64,000 nt of DNA from positions 22,402,392-22,466,391 of the forward strand of contig QCXZ01000003.1 of the NCBI GenBank assembly GCA_025024175.1, given 5' to 3'. The notes beneath the pieces were generated by a model, which saw nothing but the letters and a program-made list of their open reading frames with translations, made no database searches and was not told where the DNA came from. Shown here in pieces: positions 24,401 through 36,088 of this stretch (within the stretch, counting starts at the first letter, position 1; each line of letters begins with the position of its first letter). A program made the position numbers and the translations under genes. This stretch comes from Rhyzopertha dominica (Eukaryota; Arthropoda; Insecta; Coleoptera; Bostrichidae).

Positions 24401-25860
24401 CCACACTTTGTGGCGGGGCAACTAAGGGGGTTTCTGAGTCATTGGCAAGAGCTAGGAGCTCCTCCGGTCATTCTAAAGGCTATAAAAGGTTATTGAATTC
24501 CTTTCGTGGACAAACCTCCTTGAGTTCCGTTCACAGGAGTTCTTATAAAAAAATTTTCGACGATGATTTCTCAGTCCATGTCAGAAGAAATCGAAAACTT
24601 AATCGAGCAGCAGGTGGTAGAACGTTCCGAAGCGCATTCGGGGTTTTTATCCCAGTTGTTTCTCATTCCAAAGCAGCACGGAAGGGGCGGCAGATTTTCA
24701 ACCTGCTTCGTCTCAACGGTTACTTAGACCCCAAATCTTTTCGTTTGATAAACCAAGGCAAGGTAGCAAGTTTTTTGCAGGAAGGAGATTTCCTGGGAAA
24801 ATTGGATCTGTCTCAAGCTTACTTCCATATTACAATAAAGGAAGGGCATCGAAGATGTCTCTCCTTTGCTTACAAAAGGGAAGTGTATCAAATGACGTGT
24901 CTCCCGTTCGGGCTGTCGAGTGCACCTTGGATTTTCTCCCGCATAAGCAATTGGCTGGCAGGTCTTCTTCGTACGAAGGGAATTCGTGTTCTAGTTTGTC
25001 TCGACGATTTTCTGTTAGCCCATCAAGAGGCGGCGACCTTGGAGAGGCAATTGCGGTACGCAGTAAACCTGTTCCAAGAGTTAGGCTGGAAGATAAATTT
25101 GGAGTAGTCAATCCTGAGAGCAGTGACGTCAGTAGAGTATCTGGGCATTATTTGGAACACCAGAAGAAACGAGATGAGCCTTCCCGGCGAAAAGATTCGG
25201 CTTATATCAACGACATTGCGCCAGTTGATAAGCAGAGGCAAGTGGAGCTGGGAATCAGGAAAGTCCTTAATAGGCAGGTTAGGCTTCGCATCGCTAATGA
25301 CTCTACTCGGACGTCTTTTTTCGAGACGTCTTCAGCGTGCAAGTAGGTGTTTGCCAGAGACCCAACCAAAAAAGCACTTTCTCTTGCCAAAGGAAGCCCT
25401 TGCCGATTGTCTGTGGTGGACGAAGAATTTATCAACACCGGGCAAGATTTTTCTAGGCGAACCAATGATGTTCTTGTCAACGGATGCGTCGGACACAGGT
25501 TGGGGCTTTCACATGGGAGATCCATGCGTCCGGTGTGTGGACGCAGTCGCAGAAGAATTGGCACATCAACAGGAAAGAGATGTTCACCGTCCTTATAGCC
25601 GTGAAGAAATTGAGGAAATTGTTGGTGGGATGGTGCAATCGGACAACAGGACGGTTATAGCCTACCTGAGGAATCAAGGGGGGACGAAATCGAAAGTTCT
25701 TTTGGAAGCGACGAGGGAGGTACTCCTGTTGATTCACAGGTTAAGGATTTCTCTGTTTCCTTATTTTCTTCCCGGTCGTTGCAACACAATGGCAGATCGG
25801 CTGTCGAGAGGCAGGGCTCTTCCCGACTGGCATCTACGGACAGAGATGATTTTTGTCAGG
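24400..25860 (+). pseudogene. DIRS reverse transcriptase and RNase H
   Basis: The RT spans several frames. The N-terminal block is LRGFLSHWQELGAPPVILK, then IENLIEQQVVERSEAHSGF and FLSQLFLIPKQHG, then KLDLSQAYFHI with the first catalytic Asp. Next come LPFGLSSAPWIFS and LVCLDDFLLAH with the paired catalytic Asp. An in-frame TAG at 25,105 interrupts it just before the VEYLGIIWNT block. RNase H follows: FLSTDASDTGWGF, then WHINRKEMFTVLIAVKKLRK in a shifted frame, VQSDNRTVIAYLRNQGG, and NTMADRLSRG. Frameshifts near 24,690, 25,545 and 25,630 make it inactive. Confidence 0.85.
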
Positions 25861-26250
25861 TGGGGAATGCCACAAATAGATTTGTTTGCGTCGAATCAGT
25901 CGAAAGTCGTCCCGAACTATGTGACAATAGATGCAGGGGATTCTCAGGCAGCATTCATCAACGCGTTCAGCATACCTTGGAGGTACAAGTTGGCATGGGT
26001 GTTCCCACCACCTCCTCTCATTCCGAGGGTTCTGCATCATCTCAACAGGTCATCGGGAATCTTCATTCTAGTTGTCCCGCGTTGGGAGAATGTGTTTTGG
26101 AAAGCAGATCTGAAGAACAGAGCCGTGGAGGCTCCGATACTCCTAAGGAACTTGTCCCAGTGCTTGATCGATCTGTCTACCGGTCAGCCTCCACCCAGGG
26201 CGGACGACCTTCGTTTGGAGGTCTGGAAGGTACGGGGTGGACTCCCTTAA
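25850..26250 (+). CDS. DIRS methyltransferase-like domain (C-terminal part of the RT ORF)
   Basis: Continues in the RNase H frame: GMPQIDLFASNQSKVVPNY, then YKLAWVFPPPPLIPRVLHHL, then FILVVPRWENVFWKADL. The spacing of DLFAS, FPP and VVPxW blocks is that of the DAM-like methyltransferase domain found in DIRS elements. No enzymatic role has been inferred from the sequence alone. The 3' end overlaps the recombinase ORF in a different frame, as is usual in this group. Confidence 0.65.
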
Positions 26251-27215
26251 TATCGGATTTGCTGGCAGAGGATGTCGATCTCTTACAATCTGCTTGGCGG
26301 GAGTCAACCTTGAAAACCTATAATTCTGCTTGGAGGCAATGGAGGTCTTGGTGCAAGCAATCAGGGGTGAGATCTGATAAGCCGAGTGCATCTGAGATCT
26401 GTTCGTACTTGTCGTTCCTGTTCAGGGTGAAGAAACTCGCTCTCTCAACCATTCTGGTTCATAAATCGGTTGTAGTTTCCTTGTCTTCACCGGAAAATGG
26501 GGAGCGCCTCTCCGCTCGCCCTCTGATCAAGTCCATCTTGAAGGCGATAAGCCTTAAGGTGTCAACCTCGTCTGTACCGAGGTCACATATCTGGAACGTG
26601 TTAGATTTGGTGGAATGGCTGAAGTCTCATCCTCCAGATCCTTTTAGTATTTTTCAAATTTCGCGTCATACTGCGGCTTTGTTGTTATTGGCGTTAGGTC
26701 GCAGAGTTCATGACATGACGCTTATAAGTTTAGATAAGGATCACTGCCAGCTGTCTGACTCGGTGGTTACTTTTTGGCCGAGGTTTGGGTCTAAGCCAGA
26801 TAATAATAGGAATCGTCAATCAGGTTGGGAGCTTAGGAGTTCAGGTGATCACCTGTTGGATTTGGTTAAGTGGGTTCATCATTTAATTCAGGTGTCGGCA
26901 CCTAGAAGAAGGGCTCAAGAAAACTTGTCGGCTCTTTTTATCACTACTAGAGGGAAAGTAAGAGCAGCCTCGAGAATCGTAATAGCAGGATGGTTTAAAG
27001 AACGATTTAAGGACTTGGGCATTGCTTTGGGTCCTGGTTCTATCCGCTCTGCAGTAGCATCGTTCGACTTTCAGAATAATGTTTCTCTAGACTTAATCTT
27101 AGAAAAAGGTAACTGACACGGTTCGGGGAATTTCTTTAAGCATTATTGTAAGACTGTTCAAAAGCCAAGTACACATACAGGCTTTAGCTTGAGGAGATCT
27201 TTTAAGGCTGTGTAA
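26235..27215 (+). pseudogene. DIRS tyrosine recombinase
   Basis: The recombinase begins with the SAM-like N-terminal domain (LLQSAWRESTLKTYNSAWRQ), then the catalytic domain. The first Arg lies in ALLLLALGRRVHDMTLISL. The second-Arg block is GSIRSAVASF, where a His is normally found at the Gly position. A TGA at 27,114-27,116 replaces the Trp usually seen in the GNW motif, and the nucleophilic Tyr is still visible after it in NFFKHYCKTV (27,144-27,146). The original stop was probably TAA at 27,213. The frame is open upstream to 25,779, overlapping the RT ORF. Confidence 0.85.
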
Positions 27216-27492
27216 TTTTAGACTGGCTAGGAGGCATATTTTGGCCCTAATACCCTAGTGTAAGGTGTTTTGTTTGTGCTGGTTGTTTATTTCTATCTTG
27301 TTTGATAAAATATCACTATTTGTATAAGAGTTTGGTTGGTGCTCGGTAAGCACTGTGTAAGCATTTATGTATGTTTAACCAAATACACATGTATATAAGA
27401 TGTTTTGGTTGCTGTTATTTGGTGTTCGATCATTGACTAATGAGGTCACAGTACGCTGGTGCCGGCAGACGATAAACACTTCTCCGTAAAAT

Positions 27493-27576
27493 CAAGCCGA
27501 AGGCACAGCCCTAAAATAGAATCGTTTTCCACCCCGAAGGGCAAGAAAACTGATATTTTAGGTCTTGCCGGGGCTT
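27493..27576 (+). repeat. DIRS internal complementary region
   Basis: The left half AAGCCGAAGGCACAGCCC is the complement of the outer left end (about 16,252-16,275). The right half, containing CCACCCCGAAGGGCAAGAAA, is the complement of the outer right end (27,797-27,853). The two halves meet at CTAAAATAGAA, the expected circle junction used as template in DIRS replication. Confidence 0.9.
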
Positions 27577-27612
27577 GACCTGAGTAAGACCTTGCCGTCA
27601 TTTAGGGAGAAG

Positions 27613-27796
27613 GTACTGAGGAATGAGCGACGCGCTAGTGTTGCCACCGCTCCCCGCTCCTAGCCGGCTAGAAGATCTAAGAAGGGGATAAGTGGGGACT
27701 TTACCCGCTCACGAGTAGCTTCCGCAGCATGATAAGGTAGGTAATGACACTCGTTCATGAAAAGAGATCAATAGGTAATCTCCGTAAGGTCAAGCC
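27613..27796 (-). repeat. DIRS right inverted terminal repeat
   Basis: Reverse complement of the left terminal repeat. It is followed by an outer extension that ends near 27,853 and contains TTGCCCTTCGGGGTGGAAAA. Confidence 0.9.
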
Positions 27797-27859
27797 TCAG
27801 CAAGACCTAAAATATCCGTTTTCTTGCCCTTCGGGGTGGAAAACGGTTCTATTTATTTC

Positions 27860-30240
27860 CCGTGCATTGAATATGTTGTGGTATTTATTTCTTCACATTT
27901 ACCAAAACCCTTAAATTTAGAGTACACAAAATCACAAATCCCAAAGAATCTGTAGCAGATAAAAATAGCAATATTCACTTCCTTGGCAGAGGAAATACTC
28001 AAACATTATCGAATCAGGAAATTCCCAACAATTCCCAATCAGCTTGCGCAAGAAAAAGTAATAGTAATAGTAAGAGTAGAGTAGGGATAGCATTGGTCAA
28101 GTGGTTTTGTAGTGAAATGAATTTTTATGTAGGCGGTACGGCGGTCAAATGGTATTTCAACAGGAGCTACCCACTCGGTTATCTGTAATTATAATCCAGA
28201 GAAATCATGGATCTGCGCGAATGCTATAGCTTGTGATATGAATGTTGAGCCTCACGTTACGATTTCGCGAATCAAGCACAGACAACTGATTTTACTGTTG
28301 CGCCGTCCGCGCTTTCGTTGCTTATATGGAGTGGCATTTAGGACATACGTCTCCTGAGGATTAGACATACGTGCCCGTTTCTCTCTCTCTAATAGTAACG
28401 GTCATAGACAAGGGCAAGATAAATAGATGGGAAACTCTAATGGTGAGGGTAGGTTCATATAAAGCGCCTGCAGTGTCACTAGGCTAAACTACACACGAAT
28501 ATGCCAAGTCGATAACATAGGAAACTGCTTTAAATGGTGCAGCAACAACATGCAAGTCAGATTTTTTTATTTTCTTTTAATTTCTTTCTTTGCACCTAGT
28601 TTGTTCCATTACTACCTCTTCGAAGTTACTTGTCACATAACTTCAAACGGCGCGGGAATAAACTACTTGCAAATTAAATAAGAGATTACTTAAGAATAAT
28701 TTGCAATTAAATGATGATAAACAAAACAAAAGCCGTTTGGAATTCACAAATAATTATAATGATCATAAATGTACAATTTATAAATAGTTCAATAAAACAG
28801 AAGTATGGTAGACGTCTTCGTTTAAATCTTTTCTCCAGGGAGTCGAAATAAGAAATAAATCACCGATATGCTTATGACAAACCAGATAGCGTAAATAAGC
28901 TATCTTTTTTAATGTGTTTCAGTCATATTTGGTACATCTGAAACAAGTATGCATTTTTTAAACAGACCGTCATTGTAAATAAAAATATTTCCAAAGGGTC
29001 TTTATTATAATACCAGTTTGGTAGGTACATACACAATTGTTGTGAAGTTAATGTTGAATTTGCTATGAGATATTTTTTGAGATTGTGTACGTCCTCGTCC
29101 GCTATCCAGAAGTAAAACAACCCATTAAACATATTCACATCAGTGCTGCTGTTGTGATAGTATAATGATTGTCGATTAAAGGTATCACTTACTCAGATAT
29201 AATAAATAACTTTACGGCCGCAGCAATATTTATCATCAGGACGCTACTATTTACTAGAACTGTACTACCCTTACAAATATTTAAGTGAACCAATTTGCAT
29301 TTGGATGGATAAAATTACATAGCTTAAAGCTGTAAATGACTGCGATAGAGGATTTGCAATGCCCACGTAGACAAATATAATATAATAAAATTGCTTCTCA
29401 TCCATATAAGTGCAAATCGACTCACTCATTTAACTTTTAACAATTTTTTTAACTCTTGAGAAAGAAGCAGAACATTAAAACATGTTAAGAATTCATAATA
29501 AGCTTTTGTAGCACCAAGTGTACCTAAATCATTTTAAGTGTGAACTACTTTATCGAAAAACAAGTCTATGTAGTAACTTCCATGCGCTTATTGAGATATA
29601 TTTTTACAAAAACTAGTACAACTCACCTCCTCGTCCGCAACTGTCAGAACTCGCCTTGTAGTAGAAATGACTTGTAATTACTAACTGTTCGCACATTCAG
29701 CAGTTCAAGAAAATTTTATGCAAGCTAAACATTATTATTATTAACAAATTACAGTTTAAATCCGAATTATTTACTTGCTGATATACGTTCTTGACAAACT
29801 GTCAAATAAATAACTAAACCGCCAACTGTAAGCACAGTTACTTTATAAAGTCACTGTACTGTAAGCAGATGCTAGCGCCAAAAATTTGCCGTGTCACTGG
29901 GCTAAACTAATCCGTATGGTCACCCCCCACCACTGAGAGATTCCAATCTATTTGTCTTGTCTTTATCTATGGTAACGGTCATGATGTAAATGCTGCGCGA
30001 ACGTATGTCCTCGACTAATGTCATCAATGACATTTCATCAGTGGCGTGCATTATTTGTAGTATTTGCCTCGTAGTTTGTTTTGTGGTCTTGCAATCATCT
30101 AAACATTTTATGTAAACTTTAATGAGTGCAGTTTATAATAAAAGAACTTGTGTAAATTGGTGTTCTCACCCATCAAGCGAAAGTTGATGTTTATATATGA
30201 AACTTGGTCCAAGTTACTTAGGTATTTTAAAAGGGTGAAG
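27860..30240. other. Intergenic, possible unclassified transposon
   Basis: No gene is recognised. Sequences near 28,400 and 29,940 are loosely inverted copies (AGACAAGGGCAAGATAAATAGA against the complement of AATCTATTTGTCTTGTCTTT), with GTCACTAGGCTAAACT-like sequence nearby at both. They could be the degraded ends of a ~1.5-kb element. The minus-strand ORF at 28,923-29,138 inside it has no motif I recognise. Confidence 0.3.
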
Positions 30241-30249
30241 TACATAACT

Positions 30250-30525
30250 GCTGCATGAACCAAAGCACGGATCCGTGAGTGGTTGGAGATGCGTGGCATC
30301 CTCATGGCCAACACTTTAGTTAAGGCCGAGCTGCTGGCATTGGCCAAAGAACATGCTTCGGCTAAGCAATATGTAGTAGATGAGTACCTTAGAGAGCATG
30401 TTCACAAGGTGCTTCGCCTGTCGCCGTACCCTACCAGTTCAGCGCTGTTGATCCGATCTGGGCACAGGTATAGGTCGACAGATATAACTTTGTGGGTCGG
30501 TTTCTGATGTGCTGGTATGCGCAGT
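30250..30525 (+). pseudogene. Transposase fragment of the IS630/Tc1 type
   Basis: The peptide LVKAELLALAKEHASAKQY then VVDEYLREHVHKVLRLSPY resembles the C-terminal catalytic region of IS630-like eukaryotic transposases, which reads GHxVLRLPPYHCxxNPIExxW. After a one-base shift the other frame reads VPYQFSAVDPIWAQV, which lines up with the NPIExxW block and has Asp in place of the catalytic Glu. The fragment is isolated and dead. Confidence 0.55.
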
Positions 30526-30903
30526 AAATTCTGGAGGGGAGAGTGCCTCTCGAGTTCGTTTCTAACCTACTGTATTAAAGTAAAATAACAGAGCCGTACT
30601 GTGTATATTTTGTCAGCGTGTAGATTTTTAACGTGAATGAGTGTAATAAATGTCTAAAACAAATTTGCATAAAGGGTACATAAAACCACATAGTTACTAG
30701 CCCTTTGAGATAAAACTAAAACGTTTTCTATGTAAGTGTGTACTGTATTCTATGCGCGTCATTTATGTTATGCCGATCCTGAACACACTGGGAGTCTCGA
30801 TCTCGAGGCGAGCGCGAAGGCTATCCTCTTTCCTCCCGAATGCGTTCTCTCTTGTTCGTTTGCGCAGCTACCTCCGAATCTCACCCGCAATCTTATTTCT
30901 GTC

Positions 30904-31628
30904 TAGAGGTGGGCATTTCGATTCTTTTCAGTGAGTCAGCTCACTGCATCTGCTTCTTTGAACTGAGCTGACTCAGTGAGTCGGCTCAAAAGAGCTGCAA
31001 GATCCCTACGATTCGCGGTCATATGAATATCGACGCGGCTCTCTATCAGTCTCTATTTCATCTAGATCTCTCGTATCCGAGACGTACTTAAAGTCTGGAT
31101 TTAAGCATTTTTTTTTGTTGGACAAGCCAAATTATCATATTTAAAATTAAAACCGGAAGTAAACTTGATAACTTCCTCGTCTGTCCAGCAACAAAGTGAA
31201 ATAAATATTTTTAATTTGATATACTTTTGTGAATTTTAGAGTTGTGTTTTTGTAGTTGTTTGCATAATGATGTTTTATTTTTTGTTACATACTACCTTTG
31301 TTGCAAACCCATATATTTACGTTCGTTAAAACGTCGACTTTCAGTTATTAATTACCTGGCTCATGTCGTTTACATAGATTTTGTAACTATGTACCTGTGT
31401 ACCTACTTAACATGTTGGGAAAAAGGACGGATAGAACACAGCTCGCCGNAGTCGTATCAATGAACGATAGCTGCGTTCAGTTGTCACGTTGTCAGCCAGC
31501 TCGGCAATTCAGTTCAGCTCGGCGCTGAGCCGGAGAGCTGCATCTACTGAAATAAGTGAGCTGCCTCAACAGCTCTTTTGAAAGAGTCGGCTCTTCGATG
31601 CAGCTCACTCCTGAGTTACACATCTCTA
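30904..31628. mobile_element. hAT-like MITE
   Basis: An 8-bp target duplication TTTCTGTC lies at 30,896-30,903 and 31,629-31,636. The termini are TAGAGGTGGGCA and, in reverse, TAGAGATGTGTA. Many subterminal copies of GAGTCGGCTC/GAGCTGACTC lie at 30,940-30,990 and 31,500-31,610, the pattern of transposase-binding repeats in hAT elements. The interior has no transposase. Confidence 0.8.
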
Positions 31629-31636
31629 TTTCTGTC

Positions 31637-32330
31637 GTACTATAAGTTAATTGTAGGCTGATGGAATGGTGTTCATAGGCAAATCAGTATTACGATAAAC
31701 ATATTGGCCATGTGGGCACGTGGACAGGAGTGCACCCCCGAACGCTGGTGTTCGTTTGTCCGGCGCCTCAAGCAACTGAAACTGATTATTGATTAACTCT
31801 TGGTACCAATGGGTGCGAATAATTAATGTATAATATCCAAAGCTTGCCACTTGCAACACACATTATGTATAGTCTGTAGCACGCCACTGAGAAAACCTGA
31901 CAGTGACTTTCAATCGATTTCAACCATACCAGACCATACCTGACCATACCTAGATTTATGACGTGAGGCTCAACTTTCATCTCAAACTATATAGTAAACA
32001 AGATGGCTGCCATATTGTACACGAGAACGTCAAACTTTTGGCGCTTATTTTAAATAATGACATCTTGTGCAACAGTTCCACTTAAAACCAGGGTAAGTGT
32101 AAACCAGTCTGATGTAGCAATGTTGAAATACTAAATTCAGTTTGACTTGTTCTTATAATGTTCTTTAAATATCAATAAAATGGCTAATTTAATACTGAGA
32201 ACGTCTGCTGATATCTGTCGTCAATTAACTGTCATATGTTATAAAACACATAAACGAAGCTCGCAGGCCGGTGTTGCCAGATGTCAAAATAGACGCAAAC
32301 TGTTGTCTACGGATAACTGTACAATGGTAC
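31637..32330. other. Intergenic, no supported feature
   Basis: A short CCATACC repeat run occurs near 31,925-31,950. Otherwise I see nothing beyond short ORFs without motifs. Confidence 0.3.
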
Positions 32331-32334
32331 TGTT

Positions 32335-32590
32335 TGATAGAGGTTCCAAGTCCCACCGGCATATGGCGGCAACTTACAAGTGTAAGATTTTTTTACATTT
32401 TTTGCTCTTTTTTATCATCTTATTCAGAGTGAAACACATTTTAATGATCATGCAATAAGAGGACGTGACATGGGAATATGTATAATATAAGTTTTCAATA
32501 TGCTCTGAACAGCTACAACACGGATAAAGTTAGATGCTGATTTTTTTTTAAATGAAGTACTGTATCACAAGTTCCATTTACCATTTAAAT
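32335..32590 (+). repeat. Dispersed repeat, copy 1 (pre-insertion state)
   Basis: Similar to 49,503-49,960, sharing ATGATCATGCAATA, GGACGTGACAT, GGAATATGT and TACAACACGGATAA in the same order. This copy has the uninterrupted sequence AGTGTAAGATTTTTTTACAT where the other copy carries a 237-bp MITE. The family of the underlying repeat is unknown. Confidence 0.75.
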
Positions 32591-32607
32591 GTTTTTAAGC
32601 TTATAAT

Positions 32608-33297
32608 GTTGTAAAAAAAGGATCTATTACATCGAAGCACCTCTCATTCGACTTGTAAGTGTTTCTTATCTTTATAGTAATTGTGTGCAGTCAATACAAC
32701 TCATCACCTGTCTGCAGATTTCCAAAAGATGATCGTTGTAGTGTTTGAGTGAGAAACATGTGCCGTACAAACTGGACGTTACGTTTACTCATAACCATAT
32801 TATCACCGATCTCTAAATAACTGGATGTCGCTTACATACCAAAATGCATGTAAATTATTTGTGATAGATTTACGCCACTTTAGCACCTAGCCGCTGGTCC
32901 TTGTACTAAAATTTGGACAAAGGTTCGCTTCTGCGGTAAATATAACGTTAATGATTGACGGTTAAAATCGTGAACTCATCATCCGTCTGCAGATTTCCAA
33001 AAGATGATCGTTGTAGTGTTTGAGTAAGAAACATGTACAGTACAAACTGGCTGTTACCTTTACTCATAACCATATTATATAGTTAAGGATCTAACCTAAA
33101 ATTTGAACGCGCCGTTAAATTGATAGTACGAGTACCAGCGGCATGGTGGCTACTTATCACAGTTTTGAATGATTTATGCGACATCCAGTTATTTAGAGAT
33201 CAGTGCATATTATATAGTCAAGAATCTAACCTAAAAATTTATAACACTTATCACAGTTTTGAATGACATACGACATCCAGTTATTTAGAGATCAGTG
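32608..33297 (+). mobile_element. MITE family M1, outer copy, 5' truncated
   Basis: The left part (32,608-32,803) matches the interior of the long M1 copy at 37,635. The right part (33,214-33,297) matches its 3' end, finishing GAGATCAGTG. Between them lies a complete second M1 copy. Confidence 0.7.
32804..33205 (+). mobile_element. MITE family M1, complete copy nested in another M1
   Basis: Ends are CACCGATCTCTAAATAACTG and the complement of CACTGATCTCTAAATAACTG. The 8-bp target duplication CATATTAT lies at 32,796-32,803 and 33,206-33,213. The length is 402 bp with no coding capacity. Duplication length fits hAT or P superfamilies. Confidence 0.85.
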
Positions 33298-33779
33298 GTC
33301 CCAGGTAAATCTGAATGCGCACTCGGCCTAGGCGTGTTCTACTCATTCTATTTCTCTGGTTAAATCATGCCTATGTTCTGTGTCATTCACATTCACAGCT
33401 AACTTCATTGTTTATCGTTTATGACAACAAACAATGCTGATACGCTGATGATTTTTTTGTTGGTTGTGAAACCTTGTCCAGAAGAATTTTTATGCTTTTG
33501 TTGTGCTTAATAAATTACGAGGTAGGTACATACCAGGTGCTTGCAATACTTGTTTGTTGTGTTATGTAAAATATATTCATATTATTATACTTACACTGCT
33601 TTGAAAGTTAGAAAAGTTTTCAAACTGTATATCTACACCATTCACTGTTACTGATATATTGTAGGTATTGAAGTAATGTGTAATGTAATGCATTGTATTA
33701 TATTCTTACATAATGCAAGACAAAGAAAGAAGAAATAATTTCCTAATTGGTTTGTAGATGCTAAACTATTGTTTTAAGG

Positions 33780-33993
33780 ATGGATACAAATATTAAGACT
33801 TTCGTGTTTATGGACTGTGAAACTACAGGTCTACCGAGTCAAGAAAATAACAAAACCAGAATAACAGAAATATGTTTTGTGGCAGTCGAAAGCAGTCACA
33901 TTCAGTTAGGAATCACACCTCGAGTGCAGAATAAGCTTGTTTTTTGCTTTAATCCAAGGAGAGGCATACATTATGAATCATCACATTTAACAG
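33780..33993 (+). CDS. TREX-like 3'-5' exonuclease, exon 1
   Basis: The ATG opens a frame carrying the Exo I motif of DEDDh exonucleases, TFVFMDCETTGLP, with catalytic Asp12 and Glu14. The exon ends at CAG before donor GTATGG, in phase 1, and joins the exon at 35,581 to give the SSHLTGLYNDLL segment typical of TREX proteins. The family removes nucleotides from DNA 3' ends and, in vertebrates, clears cytosolic DNA. There is no signal peptide at this start. The whole CDS (three exons) is 308 residues. Confidence 0.85.
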
Positions 33994-35580
33994 GTATGGT
34001 ATAAATGAAGACAGTGTAGAGGCAGTACCTAATTGTAATGCCAAATTACCAATTTTAAACAAACGATAGTTATTGCCTATCAAATAAATGTAATAACCTT
34101 TAGATCTAAAATTCTATTATTGAAGTTGTCTTTAATTTTGACAAAGGATTTTTGTGTACAATAAGTATTGGAGCAGTTTGTGTTATTCAGAATAACAACA
34201 TCCAAATTTTTTGGAATTGCACCAGGTTAGCTAGATGAAAAATAAAAAAAAAATTGCATGGTGCAATTTGAGTGATTTATATTTGCATATCATGTTAAAC
34301 AACAAATGATTTTTCAAAACACATTTGTCGTTCGATTTGGCTTTTCTGTTATACCTATTTTTCTAATATTACCTTCTAGCAAGTGCTGCATTTTGCATAC
34401 AATGTGGTTTTCTAAATTAGCTGTACACCTGATATAAGGACTTTTACGATCTGTTGTACATTTACATTTGCCTCTTTCCCTTAATCGATTTTGAATTGAT
34501 AAAACATTTTTTCACTTGGTATATGCCACATACAAAGCCATACATTAGATACACACCTATCACTGAAAAATCATTTTATAGCATGAACCCAAAAGCACAG
34601 TGTTTTGAACCATACGTTTAAAAAATATTATATAATAACATGAATAAACCTTCCAAGGAATTCTATCGAACACAGTCACTGAAGGTTAACCCGTTATTCC
34701 TTAAGAGGGATATTTTGGAGACACATTGTAGAAGATGTGTATCCATATAATGTATTGCTAGCAGCAGAAAATAAACATATTGTAGATATGTTAAGGATTA
34801 AGTAAAATGAAATAAGTTTTTGTTACCTAAAATTGCAGTGCATAATTAGAAAAAAATATATTAATATGAAACCTCAGTTTTAGAATGTGTAAGTATATTT
34901 CAAAATGTTAAATAAGTAATAAATGTTGTAAGGTACTCCGACGAATAAAACAGCCTGGTTAGGTAATACAAGCTTAGTGATCGTATATATTAACCTAACT
35001 ATTCCCTCAGTTTGTTACACCTGACATTCTCTACTGCCTTGCCTATTATGTTATGTTTACAAATGTACATTTTATTTATCTTATATAATAAAATACATAC
35101 ACTGCAAGTAGTAATTGTCATTTCATAAGCTTTTTTCATGTTATTACAATGAAATTATTTGTCCTTAGCAACTGCGTAAATCGAGTAATTAATAACGTAG
35201 GTACAAATAATGTGTTAACAGCACCAGCTTATTCTATATTTGGTTAGATCTTATTGTATATGCCACCTCAGTATTTGTCTTTTTCCCATGATCTGACCAA
35301 AAACATTTGTAAAACCATTAAATTATATAGAATCGTGATTCATGAAAAAACTAAACTGATATTTAAAAGAATCAAAGTAAGTATATATGATTTGTAATTC
35401 TGGTAGTTGAGATAATGGATAAATCAGAATAAAATACCTTAATTGAATTGACCAGCAACTTGTAAGTAATTGAAATATTTTTAGCCCTGTTTCTCTTAAC
35501 TATTCTTGTATGAACTTTGGTAATCTGGTACTTTACATATTATATAAAACAAACTGTTTCTGTATCAGCGAATATTGCAG
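33994..35580 (+). other. Intron 1 of the TREX-like gene
   Basis: 1,587 bp of AT-rich sequence ending with acceptor AATATTGCAG. No element recognised inside. Confidence 0.6.
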
Positions 35581-36088
35581 GTCTCTACAATGACTTGCTA
35601 GAATTTCAGCCAGAATTCAAAGGCGACACAGTGGAGGTAATAAAAGGATTCTTGAATATGTATCAAAAGCCACTTTGTTTAGTTGCTCACAATGGTAATC
35701 GTTTTGATTTCCCATTACTAAGAAAGGAGCTATTTAAGGCAAATGGTGCTTTACCTGAAGATATTTTGTGTGTTGATTCACTGGAAGCCTTTAGATACAT
35801 ACATAAAGCTTCTGAAGAAAAAGAACTTAGTGGATTAGAAAAGAATAACTGCCACAGAATTATACCTGAATTTAGTGATGGATATGATAAGCTTCTGATT
35901 GAGGCCGTAGAGGATATAGAAAGTAGTTTTTGTACATCAAACCAAAAGCCTTCTGTGATGGAAATTAAAAAAGCGAATGAAACTACTCCAAAAAAGAAAG
36001 TAATTAATGTTATGTCATCACAAGAATTGTCTTCAAGTATTAACAGAGAAAATGTCGAAAGCAAAGCCAAGAAATCCTTAAATATGGG
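35581..36088 (+). CDS. TREX-like 3'-5' exonuclease, exon 2
   Basis: Carries the Exo II motif LVAHNGNRFDFPLL, with the catalytic Asp in FDF, preceded by FKGDTVEVIKGFL. The second half is a long insertion of about 90 residues rich in K, E and S (KKANETTPKKKVINVMSS), longer than in minimal TREX2-like proteins and likely disordered. The exon leaves in phase 2 at GGG before donor GTAAGT, which matches exon 3. Confidence 0.85.

Larger units (their letters stand above)
16252..27853 (+). mobile_element. DIRS-type tyrosine-recombinase retrotransposon, with a nested foldback element
   Basis: All hallmarks of the DIRS1 group are visible. There are 184-bp inverted terminal repeats (16,270-16,453 and 27,613-27,796) with unequal outer extensions. 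An internal complementary region at 27,493-27,576 is the reverse complement of the two outer extensions joined together. In order it holds gag, RT/RNase H overlapping a methyltransferase-like domain, and a tyrosine recombinase. There is no target duplication, as expected for recombinase-mediated insertion. Stops and frameshifts show the copy is inactive. Without the 5.5-kb foldback insertion the element would be about 6.1 kb, a normal DIRS length. Confidence 0.9.
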
